From Sinotaia quadrata (lineage: Eukaryota > Mollusca > Gastropoda > Architaenioglossa > Viviparidae), in the NCBI GenBank assembly GCA_028829895.1, contig CM054180.1, positions 105,665,635 through 105,729,634 on the forward strand: a stretch of 64,000 nt of DNA. Reading direction: 5' to 3'. The translations under genes were made by a program, and so were the position numbers. The notes beneath the pieces were generated by a model. It did not search any database. It saw only the letters and a program-made list of their open reading frames with translations, and had not been told where the DNA came from. Position 1 is the stretch's first letter, and each line of letters starts with the position of its first letter. Positions 22,333 to 35,842 of the stretch are shown here, piece after piece.

Positions 22333-24435
22333 TTAAAATTTCAAACTATTCAAACTACACTGTGAATCGGGATTTCCATGATTAATTTTGTGCAACTGCA
22401 ACATAATTCGTTTCCGTCTCTTTTCATCTCTTGTTCGTATCCCACGCTCACGGAGAACAGTTAGGCAGTAGAGAACAGTAGTCAAGGCTGAGCTAAGTGG
22501 TAAAACTATGATTGCCATGGCAATAGTAATCTCTCTAGTGACATACTTTCCAGTTAATGCGAGGAATCCTAGAATCACGTTTGGAAAGAAGCACATGGCG
22601 TTAAACAAAACAATAATGCTGACACGTTGTGCGATGATGACATCTTGTCGCACAGTTGTCATCTCTGTAGATGACAAGCCTTGTATGCAGATAGCACTAA
22701 ATATAAAGAGTAATCCAACAATGTCTGCCGAGATTAAGACACAGTTCAAGATTATCATAATACCATATGAATAAAACTTGCCTTCAAATGTCTGTCTAGT
22801 TATCGTCAGAGGACTGCATATGTCCGTCTGACTGTACAAGTTCCAGTGTGACGTCATAGGTAGAAAGGGTACAGAGGCTAGCACTATACTAATACACCAA
22901 GTTACTGCACATACAAAATGTGCCGAGCGGTTCTGGAAATGTTTGTGAGCGTGAGGAAAGTAAAACAGACAAACTTGGTCGATCACGAGGAGAGAAGTAA
23001 GAAATGTAGACATTTCTTTGGATACCAGAGCCAGGAATCCCGCCAGTTTACACATGGCGCTGTTTTTCCAGGCTACATCTTCCCAGAAATAGTTCTCCTC
23101 ATACGTCCAGTCTGCCGCGCCAATCATAACAAGGTACACACCCATCAGAAAGTCAGACACGCACAAATGAGTAACAAATGTGTTGCAAGCACGGACATTT
23201 GCTGCAAGACTGACTACTCGGTAGACAAGTGAGCCCATGTTTCCTAGTAAAGATAAAATTGCAAAGATTACAAGAAAACGTCTGTAGATAAAGGACGGTA
23301 AAAGTGTTCCACAAGAAGATATTTCGTCAGTTGGAGCTTGGCAGTCGGTAATCATTACACCTGCAGGCAGCATGGCAGGACAGCAGAGTTTATAGTCATC
23401 AGTGAAAATGGTCTGCAGTTTGGACAGGCCTTGAAAAAGGTCACGTGGATATTTTTTGATTGGACAACCACGAATGTCAACTTTACGTAACTTGTTCAGA
23501 AGTTTAAAACCCTCCCGTTCTACACTTTCAGTACCACTGGACTTCAAGATCAAAGTCTCCAAATTAGGAAACAAGATAAAGGAACTCCCGTTTAGTTCTG
23601 GCATATAAACTCTAGTCAGGTCAAGGCTGCGTATTTTCGGAAAATTAAATGCAACAGGATTGTCAATATAAAAAATAGTCCCTAATGGATTCCCGGCTAA
23701 TGATAATGTATTCAGATTTTGAAAGCCCAGCAGGTGTTTCGGAGGTACGAATCTAAGTTTATTATTGCTGAGATCTAGCGTTTGTAAATTGTCTAATATT
23801 ATGATGTCCATGTCCTTCAGTCCACAATGTTCTAGACTCAGATATACTAAAAATGTGTTGTTACTGAAGTCTCCTGGCGTCATGAGAGAATGTCCAGCAT
23901 TCACATAACGAAGTTCTGGAAAGTCACGAGCTGGGAATGTCCGGGAACACAAGAAAGCCAGTCCGTGACACGTGCAGGTGTCTGGACATTTAAGGTCACA
24001 TAGAAGTTCGTCATCGTGTCTTGGGCACTGGAAAATTCCATCACACACGTGACTGGTGTGCAGACACATCCTGGACGCCCGACAACGGTAGTAACCAGGA
24101 CAAGTGTAGCTGTCACACTCTGTTTCATCCTCATGACCTGGACAGTCGAACACCTTGTTACAGCGGACAAAAACAGGTAGACAGTATCCAGTATCCGGAC
24201 AGAGAAAGTGAGTTTCCGGACATCTAATGATTGAGCTGTGACTGTTTGTTTTTTCCTCCACATAAGGCTGCATCTTATAACGTCCTTTACCGTCCAGGTG
24301 TATCACGGCAGGTGGTGGCAGACTTGTGCTGGTTTCTTGTAATTGAAGTGCACCTCGTTTGTAGGTACACAGTTCTTCATCTGAACCATCTACACACTGC
24401 TCCACACCATCACAGAGTTGATTGATATATACACA
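22333..24435 (-). CDS. B1 receptor, exon 5: LDLa repeats, LRRs and 7TM core with lost GPCR switch motifs
   Basis: Last exon of the five-exon B1 gene; residues 625-1324. The acceptor is ctgtaag|tgtgta, phase 0, and it joins CGGRQ of exon 4 to CVYINQLCDG to form an LDLa. Two more LDLa, an LRR N-cap (CPDTCTC), about seven LRRs, a relaxin-type hinge (YKLCCPAMLPAG and EISSCGTLL) and seven membrane segments follow. The fold marks remain (GN in TM1, SDFLMG in TM2, TM3 and second-loop cysteines, W in TM4), but the switch residues do not: D1110-Q1111-V1112 replaces DRY/DRF, CFFP replaces CWFP, and T1276-T1277-V-L-Y replaces NPxxY. The frame is open over 2.1 kb, so it is not a simple pseudogene. It may be a decoy, a partner subunit or a G-protein-independent receptor. 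Convergent with A1. Confidence 0.9.
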   Translation of the reverse strand, partial: CVYINQLCDGVEQCVDGSDEELCTYKRGALQLQETSTSLPPPAVIHLDGKGRYKMQPYVEEKTNSHSSIIRCPETHFLCPDTGYCLPVFVRCNKVFDCPGHEDETECDSYTCPGYYRCRASRMCLHTSHVCDGIFQCPRHDDELLCDLKCPDTCTCHGLAFLCSRTFPARDFPELRYVNAGHSLMTPGDFSNNTFLVYLSLEHCGLKDMDIIILDNLQTLDLSNNKLRFVPPKHLLGFQNLNTLSLAGNPLGTIFYIDNPVAFNFPKIRSLDLTRVYMPELNGSSFILFPNLETLILKSSGTESVEREGFKLLNKLRKVDIRGCPIKKYPRDLFQGLSKLQTIFTDDYKLCCPAMLPAGVMITDCQAPTDEISSCGTLLPSFIYRRFLVIFAILSLLGNMGSLVYRVVSLAANVRACNTFVTHLCVSDFLMGVYLVMIGAADWTYEENYFWEDVAWKNSAMCKLAGFLALVSKEMSTFLTSLLVIDQVCLFYFPHAHKHFQNRSAHFVCAVTWCISIVLASVPFLPMTSHWNLYSQTDICSPLTITRQTFEGKFYSYGIMIILNCVLISADIVGLLFIFSAICIQGLSSTEMTTVRQDVIIAQRVSIIVLFNAMCFFPNVILGFLALTGKYVTREITIAMAIIVLPLSSALTTVLYCLTVLRERGIRTRDEKRRKRIMLQLHKINHGNPDSQCSLNSLKF

Positions 24436-25752
24436 CTTACAGAAAGAACAAAATAAAACAATAAACACAAGAACAAGTAATGGATCTAGTATTTAGAAAT
24501 AAAATACTGACATATGAAAATTATAATGAAATAGGTTACTTGACATCGATATTTCCACGAACCCACATATGGATAATCTTATATTTACACAGTCCTTATC
24601 CAAAAAATACAATTGATTAATATATCAATACAAACCACTGGTTAGTTTTATCAGAACACAGCAATGCGGATATTAGAGTTAACAGATAATATTTATTCAT
24701 AAACTTGTCTCAATAGTCTTACCATGTGTTTTTCTCAACAAAGCCACAAGTTATTGTCAGCAGTTATCACATCAGCTACAAGTGCCTCACTCGCACGTTG
24801 AAAAACACTTTCCCCACTACTTAGAGTTTACCTGGATGCTTTCTTTCGCCATGTGAACTCCTTCGAATAGAACAATAAGTGTAGCAATGGCCAACAACTT
24901 CTCTACACTATAAATTGTTCAGGTAGTCAACATTATCTTGCCACCACACGTCAGTCAGTATAATGTGGTCTTACACTTATACACCATTTTCCGCTTTACC
25001 AAGGTCGGTTGTAGCAGTTTACAAACTGTAAACCAGGAGACTCAAATCAAAAGTTAAAATGAAAATAGGAAAGGCTAAGGAGAGAACAAATGCTAAGCTT
25101 CCAGTTTATTTTAATACTCCATTCTTTATTATATTCCAGTCTCAACTTACAGTTTCCTGCAATGGTATTTATTAGCACAATTCACCCACACAGCTTAATA
25201 AATACAGCATACCAAAACGATGCCTAGTGATTAGAATACTATATACGATCCGCTTAGTTCAAACATTTGTAGAAATAAAAGTCTACTCACATGTAAACGT
25301 ATGTTAATGTTTAGTTCAAACATGTAAATGTATGTTAATTTATAGTTCAGACATGTAAAGTTATGCTAATATTATTGAAATAAGTATAATTGTGGGGACA
25401 CCTATAGGCACAGTGCATTGATGCGTTGTGGAAATGGTAGGTATGTATGCTAGATTGTTTTATTTACCCTACTCTTACATACTTGTTCACTTTGTCTTTT
25501 CCATGGTTCTTATAAAATTAGGTGTACGATTGTTTTTTTATGAGGCTGACATGTTGAATTATGTCACAATTTTATTTGTCTTCTCCATGGTTCTTACACA
25601 ATTAGGTGAAGGCGTTTTTATGAGGCTGACATGTTGAATTATGTCACAATTTTAATTTTGCATAGCGCTCATAAAGGATGACCCCTGATTTCTGCATGTT
25701 GTAATTACATAATGGAGAAAGGGGAGGAAAGCAGAAAATGCGAAATGTTTAC
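24436..25752 (-). other. B1 intron 4
   Basis: Donor at 25752 (cag|gtaaac on the minus strand), acceptor at 24436. It contains a roughly 95-bp direct duplication (about 25480-25655: ttctccatggttctta and ttttatgaggctgacatg in both copies), otherwise no structure. Confidence 0.75.
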
Positions 25753-26293
25753 CTGCCGGCCACCGCATCTTATTTGTGTCGTCTGGTTACATTTCATGAA
25801 GACACAAAAGTTTTCATCACTCGAGTCGCTGCAGTCGGGCCGATGATCACAGACCAATGTAAATGGCACACTTTCTCCTGAACTTTCACACGAGAAAGAT
25901 GGCGGAAGTGACGTCAATGGAGCATTACATATATTATTTCTTTGACCAAAGCAGAGGCTTTTCTCGTCACATATAAAGAACATCTGAGTCACGTGACCAG
26001 CTGGGCATTCAGGTAATGTTTTATATGATTGCAATTTTGGTTTGCCCAATGTAATGGCTGGTGGAGAAGAGCTATCAAATGCAAAACTATAATTAGTGCT
26101 TTGATGAAATTCAAACTCTTTCCGTTTCTCGCAGAGAAAGTTAGAAAACCTTTTGCCAGCAGAGATGTATATTGTAATTGTCGTTTTATCATTAATATCC
26201 AGGTTTCCATATGCCGATGTGAAAAAATTTGAATCGGAGATGTTCAGTAAATATGCAATAGAATTATCTGCCCATTGCCATGAAACAGCATAC
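25753..26293 (-). CDS. B1 receptor, exon 4: end of C-type-lectin-like domain and LDLa modules
   Basis: Residues 445-624. Minus-strand acceptor gtgcaag|gtatgc and donor cag|gtaaac; 541 bp, phase 2 in, phase 0 out, the same phases as A exon 2. Its continuous reading begins YAVSWQWADNSIAYL, passes NFLCEKRK (closing lectin cysteine) and reaches the LDLa-like module CPAGHVTQMFFIC to SDSSDENFC, then QIRCGGRQ. No EPN, QPD or WND motif. The true exon starts well upstream of the first ATG of its open frame (26049), because it is an internal exon. Identity to A exon 2 is low outside the cysteines, so A and B are old paralogues. Confidence 0.85.
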
Positions 26294-26439
26294 CTTGCAC
26301 AAAGAAAAAAAAAGCGAAATAATCAGTTCCAAAGGAAAAAAATACTTAAATCATTTCTAAACAATAAAAATCAGTTCCAGAGACAAAATAATTAATTCAT
26401 TTGTAAACAGTCATTTAAATAAATACGATTGGTAACGCA

Positions 26440-26645
26440 AGACAAAACATGGTCACTCGTTACTTATAGCTATATGATATTGGGAAATTTATGTCGCTTT
26501 TCATCTTGATTGTCTCGTTATTTATAGCTATTTGATATTGGGAAATGTAAATTTATGTCGCTTTTCATCTTGATTGCCTCGTTACTTATATCTAAATGAT
26601 ATTGGGTAATGAAAATTTTGTCGCTTTTCATCTTGATTGCCTTGT
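26440..26645. repeat. About 60-bp tandem repeat in B1 intron 3
   Basis: Three copies of a unit with tatgatattgggaaat and cgcttttcatcttgattg. Confidence 0.85.
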
Positions 26646-26782
26646 TTTATGGCACTTGTTGATCGCGATGTCTAGGCCTTGGAATTAAACGAATACTTTG
26701 TTTTCTTAAACATTTGAGCCAGAAAATCAATTTAAATAGTCATTGGACATTAAGTTTGGTATCTTACACTATTCAGCCAGAT

Positions 26783-27250
26783 CAGGGGCGGGCAAACCTT
26801 TGAAAGTACGGGCCAGATAAAACTTTTGGAACAGTTCGCGGGCCGGATAGACAACCAAATATCACAAGTCCAGCGAGTTCAGAATATAAAATGAGAAAAA
26901 AATAACTCAGTTTCAATGAAACGTTAATGAGATGGATGGTGTTGCTCACAATGAATCAGTGATTCAATGTCTGGCTTAACTGGTGAGGTTGACAAGTGAA
27001 GAATGTCATTTAGATGATGGTCAGAGAGTTGAGAGCTAAGGCGACTCTTTGTATATTTCATCTTGAGAACAGTTATTCACAGCAAAATGTGCTCCCGAAC
27101 ATAGCTACAATGCACTGAGAATGTTTAACAAAATGTGTAAACTCTCCTGATGGAAGGATGACATCACAAAAATTAGAAACAGGAGAAGTGTTGCAGAACT
27201 TTGCTTTTTAACTCATCGCTGCGTTGCATATCTACCAACTCCATTTGCAA
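26783..27250 (-). mobile_element. hAT transposon relic with transposase C-terminus
   Basis: The left end begins caggggcgggcaaacctttg, typical of hAT termini of the SPIN/Charlie type, with a gcgggccgg block about 55 bp inside. On the minus strand between about 27130 and 26920 the sequence reads as a hAT transposase C-terminal dimerisation region: AMFGSTFCCE, then LFSR, KYTKSRLSSQLSDHHL and LSTSPVKPDIESL. A stop after CCE and a frameshift after LFSR show it is dead. The other end is not recognised. Confidence 0.65.
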
Positions 27251-27289
27251 GGAAGCTGGAGCGTTATCTGTGACGCGCCTGTTGTGTTT

Positions 27290-27490
27290 ACACTAATTAT
27301 TAATTATATTTATGAATTAGTTTGTCATAATCACTTATCAACGATTAAATTTAAGATTTATTTATCGCTATAAATGTACACACTATCGGTACATAACTTA
27401 TCGCAGGTGGAATATCCTACTTAAGGAGTAGTCTAAAACATAACAACATAAATCTCCTTTCATTCACTAGTCTAGCTCCCGAACCCCCAT
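27290..27490 (-). repeat. Dispersed MITE-like repeat, partial copy 3
   Basis: Weak match to the 36655 and 57515 copies (tatctacttaaggag-type block and cccccatccacccac end near 27485). Low-confidence member of the family. Confidence 0.3.
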
Positions 27491-27494
27491 CCAC

Positions 27495-27985
27495 CCACTA
27501 ACTACTTCAGACATGCGTCAAGGCACATATAAGAAATATAACATCAAATAAAGATTTATTATAAAATAATATCTATAATAACAAGTACACAACAATTTAG
27601 AAAGAAAACGGTCCTTGTATCAATGTCCGAAATCTGATGTTCTAACTTAGACAATTAATGCTTAATGTTCTACAAAGTTGCCAATTCTTCTGATCTTTAC
27701 ACGCGATTGAATAGAGAGAAGAGAGTTAACTATGAACAATGTGCTTGACCTGAGTTTGTAGACGTGGCGCTGAGGTATGAATACTCAATAGTGAGTTGCC
27801 TCCCTGTTCTGTGATACCGGCGAGGACTCCGTGAGAATTATAACGACCAATGTCAATTCTTTTCACTACCCTGCCTTTCCATAGTAAGTCGTAGCTAGAC
27901 GAAGAATCGAATTACAGTTACGTACTGTAAGTGATGACCGGGCGAAGTATGGAAGCTGAGTTGAACCAGTCTTCCATGAAGACTC
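27495..27985. other. Intron 3 spacer
   Basis: Nothing recognised. Confidence 0.45.
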
Positions 27986-28180
27986 ACTTAACAATCCTTA
28001 CTAATGTATACACACTTAACAATCCTTACTAATGTATACACACTTAACAATCCTTACTAATGCATACACATTTAACAATCCTTACTAATGTATACACACT
28101 TAACAATCCTTACTAATTTATACACACTTAACAATCCTTACTAATGCATACACATTAACAATCCTTACTAATGTATATTT
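27986..28180. repeat. 28-bp tandem repeat
   Basis: About seven copies of a unit containing cacacttaacaatccttact and aatgtata. Confidence 0.9.
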
Positions 28181-29960
28181 ACAAAATTCTAACTTTGTAC
28201 ATTGATAACTGTTTCTCCATTTTACATCATTTACCAGAGAAACTTAAATTCCACCATTCCCCATCTGTATCAGACTCTCTGTTGGTACCCCCCTAAATAC
28301 GGAGATTTAGGACGGACAACAATTTGAGGACGTCACTTCCGGTAACTCGTATTGAGCCCCCAGAGGAAACGATTCCTCACAGATAAGACAGGACAGACAG
28401 ATAAGACAAAGACAGACTCAAGACAGATGTTAGACAGATGTGACGACAACACTTATAAAATTGTACTAGTCAAGAATGACAATGAATTTGACGCAACACT
28501 AATGAAAATTTAACAATAAGCTTTATATAACATTTAAAGAAATAAAATAAAGAAAATGACAATAAAAGAAGAACAGTTAACAATGTTGGCCAAATTACAA
28601 AGATATAAGTCCTAAATAATTCAGGGAATCACTAGCCTCCCCTAACAAAGTGATTTTTTTAATGTCCGTTTTCCTTTACCCAATCGTTCTCTTTTCCTAC
28701 ATAAGTTTCAATCTTTGTTTCAGTTCCAATACATGTATATCGGTATTATGCACTTCTGTTCAATGTTTACGTTCGCTATACTTAGCTCAAAACTCGAGCA
28801 AGTTGAAAGGTCAACAAAGCGTTGAATTCTCGCCATGCAAGCGTTCCACAACGGCAGGCCCTTGAATAGCAAGCTGGCTCCGCCCCTTTTCGCTCCGCGT
28901 AAACAATCGGCAGAATGCGTTGTCTGCTATCTGACCTGGTTCTGGTCCTAGTTACTGTTTGGTTCTGAAATTTAATTAAGGCAGTGTGAGTAACTGCTGA
29001 CTACCAAATAAACGTATTTAGGTGCCAGGGCTATTACTTCCCTGAGCACATTGGCACTAATCTGAAAGAAAGGTGTAGTTAGAATACATAAATTATCCTC
29101 ACACATCCTATTATTTATTTTCCTAAGTTTTTACAAAATTAAAATCAGCCAACACATACCTTTCTCGTTCCAAAACCGAATGAACCCAACGTCATCTGGT
29201 TGGAGTGCAATACACTCAGGAATTAGTCTTTCTGACTTAGAAATTTTCCAATATTTTCTTCCAAAATTTTACCAGACGGAATCTCTGGGACTGCTTCTGC
29301 ATGGCCTTAGCATTGGATTGTCTTAAGCGAGTGACGAGAGCTATCTAAACCCAACTATATAAAGGATTCCCATTATTTCTGGTATTTCTTTGAAACTAAC
29401 CCTTCCCTCTACCATTAGCTAAGAGTGGCCCTTTGATCCCCCGACCGCTTCCTGTATTCTGGCCCATAGCTCAGTGTGAGACTATCCATTTCCCCTACCA
29501 GTTAGCTACAATTGACCCTTTGATCCCTAACCGTTTCCTGTGCCCTAGCCCTGGGTGGTCAGTCTTGTATAACTCTAATATCCTGCTAATGACTTGGAGT
29601 GGCTGGTCAGTCTTATAATTAGTGTCTTGGTTAAATGCTTTGAATGTGTATTTTGTGCTATGGTCCCTATACACCTTGTGTATCTATATTTTACTATTTT
29701 AATTTTTAAATGTTTATGGAGTGATGCCAGGCTAAGTTTTGTTTCGCCTGACACTCTCCCTCCCTCCCTCTCTCTCTCCAGCATTCAGTATTGAGTTCTG
29801 ATCGCTCTTGGAATGTGTATGATTATACATCAATGTATAAATAAATTAAAACCGTTATTATAACCTTTTTGCATTAAATAAAATGCAATATCAGCAAAAA
29901 AACTTAATTTATCAATGAATATTTTACTTATGATATGTAGTTGCTTATTCATTCATCAGT
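28181..29960. other. Intron 3 spacer with dispersed repeat
   Basis: 28300-28450 resembles 12570-12725 (dispersed repeat). The remainder is AT-rich with no gene. Around 29400-29560 two diverged copies of a roughly 90-bp segment (taccagttagcta, tttgatccc, ccgtttcctgt) are seen. Confidence 0.45.
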
Positions 29961-29965
29961 AGGAG

Positions 29966-29966
<1 letters not shown>

Positions 29967-30062
<96 letters not shown>
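29967..30062. repeat. (TATC)n microsatellite
   Basis: About 24 uninterrupted TATC units inside B1 intron 3. Confidence 0.97.
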
Positions 30063-33000
30063 CAATGAAGTAATAGATGAAAGATTCATATTGTACCACT
30101 AATTTAGAATGTTAGCTAAGGGTAGATGGAAAGATGTGAAATTTTACATCTTTAATTATGAAATATAACATAACACATGTCTTGTGTATTGAAAGTGAAA
30201 CTTTTTTATTCAATCTTTTAAATCTTTTAGGTTAGCTTAGAGAATATATAAAATAAAATTTAAAGAAACAGAGACAAAGATTTACAGAGAACACAGAATA
30301 GATAGGAAAAACAGTGCTTGTACTTAAGATAAGTAAGAAAATTTTAATGACCTTGACTAGATATGTTTATGACGAATGGTGAGGTGCTTGGTGCATGCCT
30401 TACTGAAAGCTGAAAAATGATATAGTAGCAGGTGACTATATTAAACATAGCATAGCTAGAAAGGAAGACTGCCCTGGTGCTTGGTGCATGCCCTACTGAA
30501 AGCTGAAAAAAATTTAGTAGCGGATGAATATGTTAAAGATAGATATAGCTTAATTAGGAAGACTGCATGGTGCTTGGTGACAGATGATTGCCAGGATTTA
30601 TGCTTTGAAGTAAAATTAATTAGTTTAAGTTCAAGTGTGAAAGGATCAGTTTTCTACGTATGCTGACGTGGTCAGAGAGAGAGAGAGAGAAGTAACATAA
30701 AAATTGAAAGAAACTTCACAACAGTGCTCTCTGTGACGGATTCTGGCAAATTCTGTGTCATGAACTCCTAACCCAGTTCTGCTAATTCAAAATCAGATTT
30801 TGAACGAATTCTTTGTTAAAGCTTTTCCCGTGTTGCACCAGTATCGAGAAGCTAGCAAGAGGTCAAATATATTATGTAACTTTAGACCATTGTCCAGTAA
30901 GTTCGAATCAACAAGCATACCATGTGACCAGTCACGTGACGCATTCAATACAGTTCGATAAATACGATAACGTGCGGCAAAACTCTCACTCGCACTCACA
31001 GACCCGGTCGACACACAAGTCAGCTACCTAGCTAGTCACCGCCTATTGCCGAGTCATGCTAGAGAACCCGTTGCTTGAAGCAGTAATCTACTTTTGAGAG
31101 GTAACACGTCTACTTCTTACAAATATTATTGCATTTGTTAATTGTATTTTGTATTTGAATTGATGTATGTATTTTGTACAGGATCATTGCAATTCTAGAT
31201 GAAGTACATGATTCGATTGTAAAATGACAAATCTAAAGGTTTCATTTGTATATAAATTATTATAACTTTTTCTTATCTTTAATTTGTATAAATCCTAAAT
31301 TCACTAGTGCCACAGGAACGTCTGTGCACGTTGCGAATTCCTTGTAATTCAAATTGTTTTCTTGCGTATAATTTTCATGCTAATTTGTAAGGTGCTCATG
31401 CTTAATTTGAATTATTCCTTTGTGTGAATCCCAATTTTTAATGCTGTAAATGTTTGGAAATTCATATGTTCATGTAATGTTAAATGTAACACATATGTGA
31501 ACCGCACTGTATCTTTAAATATGATTATATTTAAATTGTAAACGACACAATAGTCGAAGATTCTAAATTCAGAGCATTTAAATATCAATCACGTGCTTGG
31601 GTTTGCGAACACAAACGCAAATCGCTCATGGAAATCAAAACCTTTTATTCCAGAGCGGGTTCTTGTTCTTCTTACTTCTTCTTGGTTCTTGTTCTACTTG
31701 AACCTACTCTGGGTCATATGTTGACTCACATGTCTTCATATCCCCTGCCTACTTTCTACGTTGGCGCATGTTGTGTTAATCTTTGACGGACGATGACGTA
31801 AGGGCCGGGCCGCCATTGATTAACGATTCTTCGCAGAGTACACCTTAACGCAGTAACTGAGGGGATGGTTGACTGTTGAAGCTATGAGCAGTACCAGCGA
31901 TGAGTCAGAGTGATGTGGACCAGATCTAACCAGTTTAGAGACCACGTGGCATTCAAGAGTACAGATGAGTAACATTCTGTCCTCCTGAAGCAAAAAGACT
32001 ATTGGCTGATTAACTTTCTATAAACATTGACTGTAACTCATTATAAGCACTGATTTATTTGCTACTGTTTAAATCTAGACTTCGTGCTCGTAATTAATTG
32101 TTATCTTTACATGTTAAATATTAAACTCTTTTTATATTTTATTAAAACCTCTTTCGTAGTGATTCTTATGCATATAGACCTAAATCATGGTTTGGATGGG
32201 GGACGATTGAGCTAAATGAACGTTTTGAATGCATATTAATTTAAGAGTTTTAACGGTTTCCAAACCGGCTATTGTACGCAAGTTGTCAGTTCGTAAATCT
32301 GTTTGTCTTAACTACAAAGACGCATATTTGACTTAGTCGAATGATAATTTGAGCAACAAGTCTGTTTAGGGTGAAGAGAGGGAATTAATTTAATCAAGTA
32401 AATTAAAGTTTCCATAAAATCCTAAGCAGGGTCTATAAATAAAAACTGGACACGTAACACTCTCCCTTCCCCCCTCTCTCAAGGTGGCTGGATACTTGAC
32501 TCGGTTGTGCTGGACAACAGAAGATGGGTTACTTATTAAAACATGGAGCAATGGATACACTGAAATAGAAAAAATGTTTACTCGTAGATGTATACTGGTT
32601 CATAAAATGCATTAATTACATGACTTGGTGAGTAAGATTTTATGTAAGATTTCTATAACCATTCTGTTATGAATTATGATTTGTAATACCATGCTATGTT
32701 TATTCCTTCACTAGAATAAATGTAGTGAAAGAAACTGCAAGACATGGCTAGAGTTGTCTGGTCACTGGGAATAGTGGGTAACTGGAATGAAACAACACTA
32801 ATGCATGCGAGCAGTCAGAATGTGTGACGAATATTTTTTTTTTACACATGGATACACAAAGGATTGATACGCAGTCTTGAAGTTATAATTAATCCCCTTA
32901 ATTGAAAAGCATTTCAGTATAACTAATAAACAGTTAGGGACTTGGTATTAACAATAAATAACAAAATAAGAATGAAATCCCCTCCAGTCATACATACATG

Positions 33001-33964
33001 AATCTGTGTACACGTGGATCTTTACTATTGTGCCATTTTCACGACACTGTTATAAAATTAATTAATTAATTAAAATAATATCTAAATATGTCATTATAAT
33101 TAATGAAATAAGAAAGTGGAAGATAATATGATTAAATATATTTAAATTTAGAGATCAAATCTCTCCACTTGACAGGTCATAATGTTAATCTGTTCTCTAT
33201 CATTAGTTCCTAATGATGACTTCACACATTACTTAATTGAAATCACCTCAACTAGCAGTCCACGTACAGCCTACAATGCAGGGATTTCATTACAAAAGGC
33301 ATTAATAAATTGACAAATTAATTATTATGTCCTCACCCGGCTAATTTAATTTTTTCATACCATTAAACAAATACGCATAAAGAAATGTGGAAGAAGGGGT
33401 TTCCGGTTCATTTACAAACGCGGGCTTTTGACATGAATGTGTTTGGTTATTTCATTATCATATTGCTGAAACATAGCAGAATGTTTTAAAAGGTGTATTT
33501 GTTCTGGGGTATTTTCTGTTTAACATTCAAAAGTGAGCAAAAGAATTTATACTAATGTGAGTAATTTAAGAATATTAGCACGAGTGATAACAGTTGGATA
33601 GGTGATCTAAGGACATTAACACTTGTAATTATAGTAGGATAGATTTGTAAGCGCAATTTTTTTCTCACCAAATGTTTGCATAGTGCAAAAAAAGAGAAAA
33701 GGACATTTCCCAAACCTAAGATGTTATGTTCTAAAATTACCTTAATTTAAATTGGTATTTCTATACCTGAATGTTAAACGGTGATAACCAGTTACAGAAA
33801 GCTTTTCGAGGTTTTACTCATTTACGATCACGCATATTCGTAAAATAGTTGTTGTTTTATATGCGCCTACACCGTATTTCTTTAAATGAATATGATTCTA
33901 TGCGCCCTTTGTAATGAGATAAACATTCGAGAAAAATACCCCTACCCAAGAATATCAATACTAA
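30063..33964. other. Intron 3 spacer
   Basis: Mostly AT-rich with no recognised gene. A roughly 93-bp unit occurs 2.3 times at 30388-30582 (ggtgcttggtgcatgcc and ctactgaaagctgaaaaa). A (GA)n tract lies at 30675-30690. Confidence 0.5.
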
Positions 33965-33968
33965 TTAC

Positions 33969-34662
33969 ATTATTGGCAATCCTGACTTAAAAGAGAATAC
34001 CCCTAGTGGTATTTTGCTTCCAATCATTCCTGATGTTAGTAATTCTGAGAAGTATTTCCATTTTGTCCACGTGCTTAGTATGGCCAAACTTGAGTTGTAC
34101 TTCGAACACAGGGTTATCCCTTCATCTCTACTTAACGATGTTCTTGTCATTTCATATCGAAAACAGCTGTCTTCAACAGTTATGTATCCTACGCCACACC
34201 TATCACTCGTGTAAGGACATGACAGTTCGTCTTCACCATTTAGGCACTGGGGAAACATGTCACAAGAAAAGTGATGATTTATGACAGTTTGACTGAGTGT
34301 GGAACAGTTCCACTTGCCGTCAGGCATTTCTTCTGGAAGTGTGGACTCGTGAAAAGAGAAGTTGAGTCTGAAACCAATGTGTAGTATTCCCTTTGTACTT
34401 TTAAAATGCACGAAGAATGCATTCCCTTGTCGTATAACAATAGGATTATAAGTAATAAGCCACGAGTTCCATATGTTGATATGACCATTGAAATGAGAGT
34501 TAAAGATGACTAGACGGTAAAAATCAGGATGCACGTCAAAACGTATAGTTCTGAAAACACTTATTATAACCGAGTTGTTTGGAGGTGTTTCTACTCTCAA
34601 CCATCTGTCAATATCGGCGTTGAATGTTGATTTCTTTTTTTCCCTAGAGAGCTCTATGAAAC
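33969..34662 (-). CDS. B1 receptor, exon 3: second CUB-like module, LDLa and first half of C-type-lectin-like domain
   Basis: Residues 213-444. Minus-strand acceptor atttccag|gtttca at 34662 and donor aat|gtaatt; 694 bp, phase 1 in, phase 2 out. The exon begins FIELSREKKK, and the first ATG of the open frame (34600) is inside it, not a start. It encodes a CUB-like module (RFDVHPDFYRLVIF to GFRLNFSFHE), an LDLa (GKWNCS to GEDELSC) and the first half of a lectin-like domain (CGVGY, SCFRYEM, LCSKYNSSLAIL). The donor is at the same codon as A exon 1. In A the exon starts at the CUB/LDLa junction instead, so A and B differ in gene structure here. Confidence 0.85.

Positions 34663-35842
<1,180 letters not shown>

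Larger units (their letters stand above)
26294..33968 (-). other. B1 intron 3, 7.7 kb
   Basis: Donor at 33968 (aat|gtaatt), acceptor at 26294. It carries a hAT relic, several tandem repeats and a (TATC)n array, listed separately. The open frames inside (for example 28650-28865 and 30481-30666) show no conserved domain. No exon conserved in A was seen here. Confidence 0.75.
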
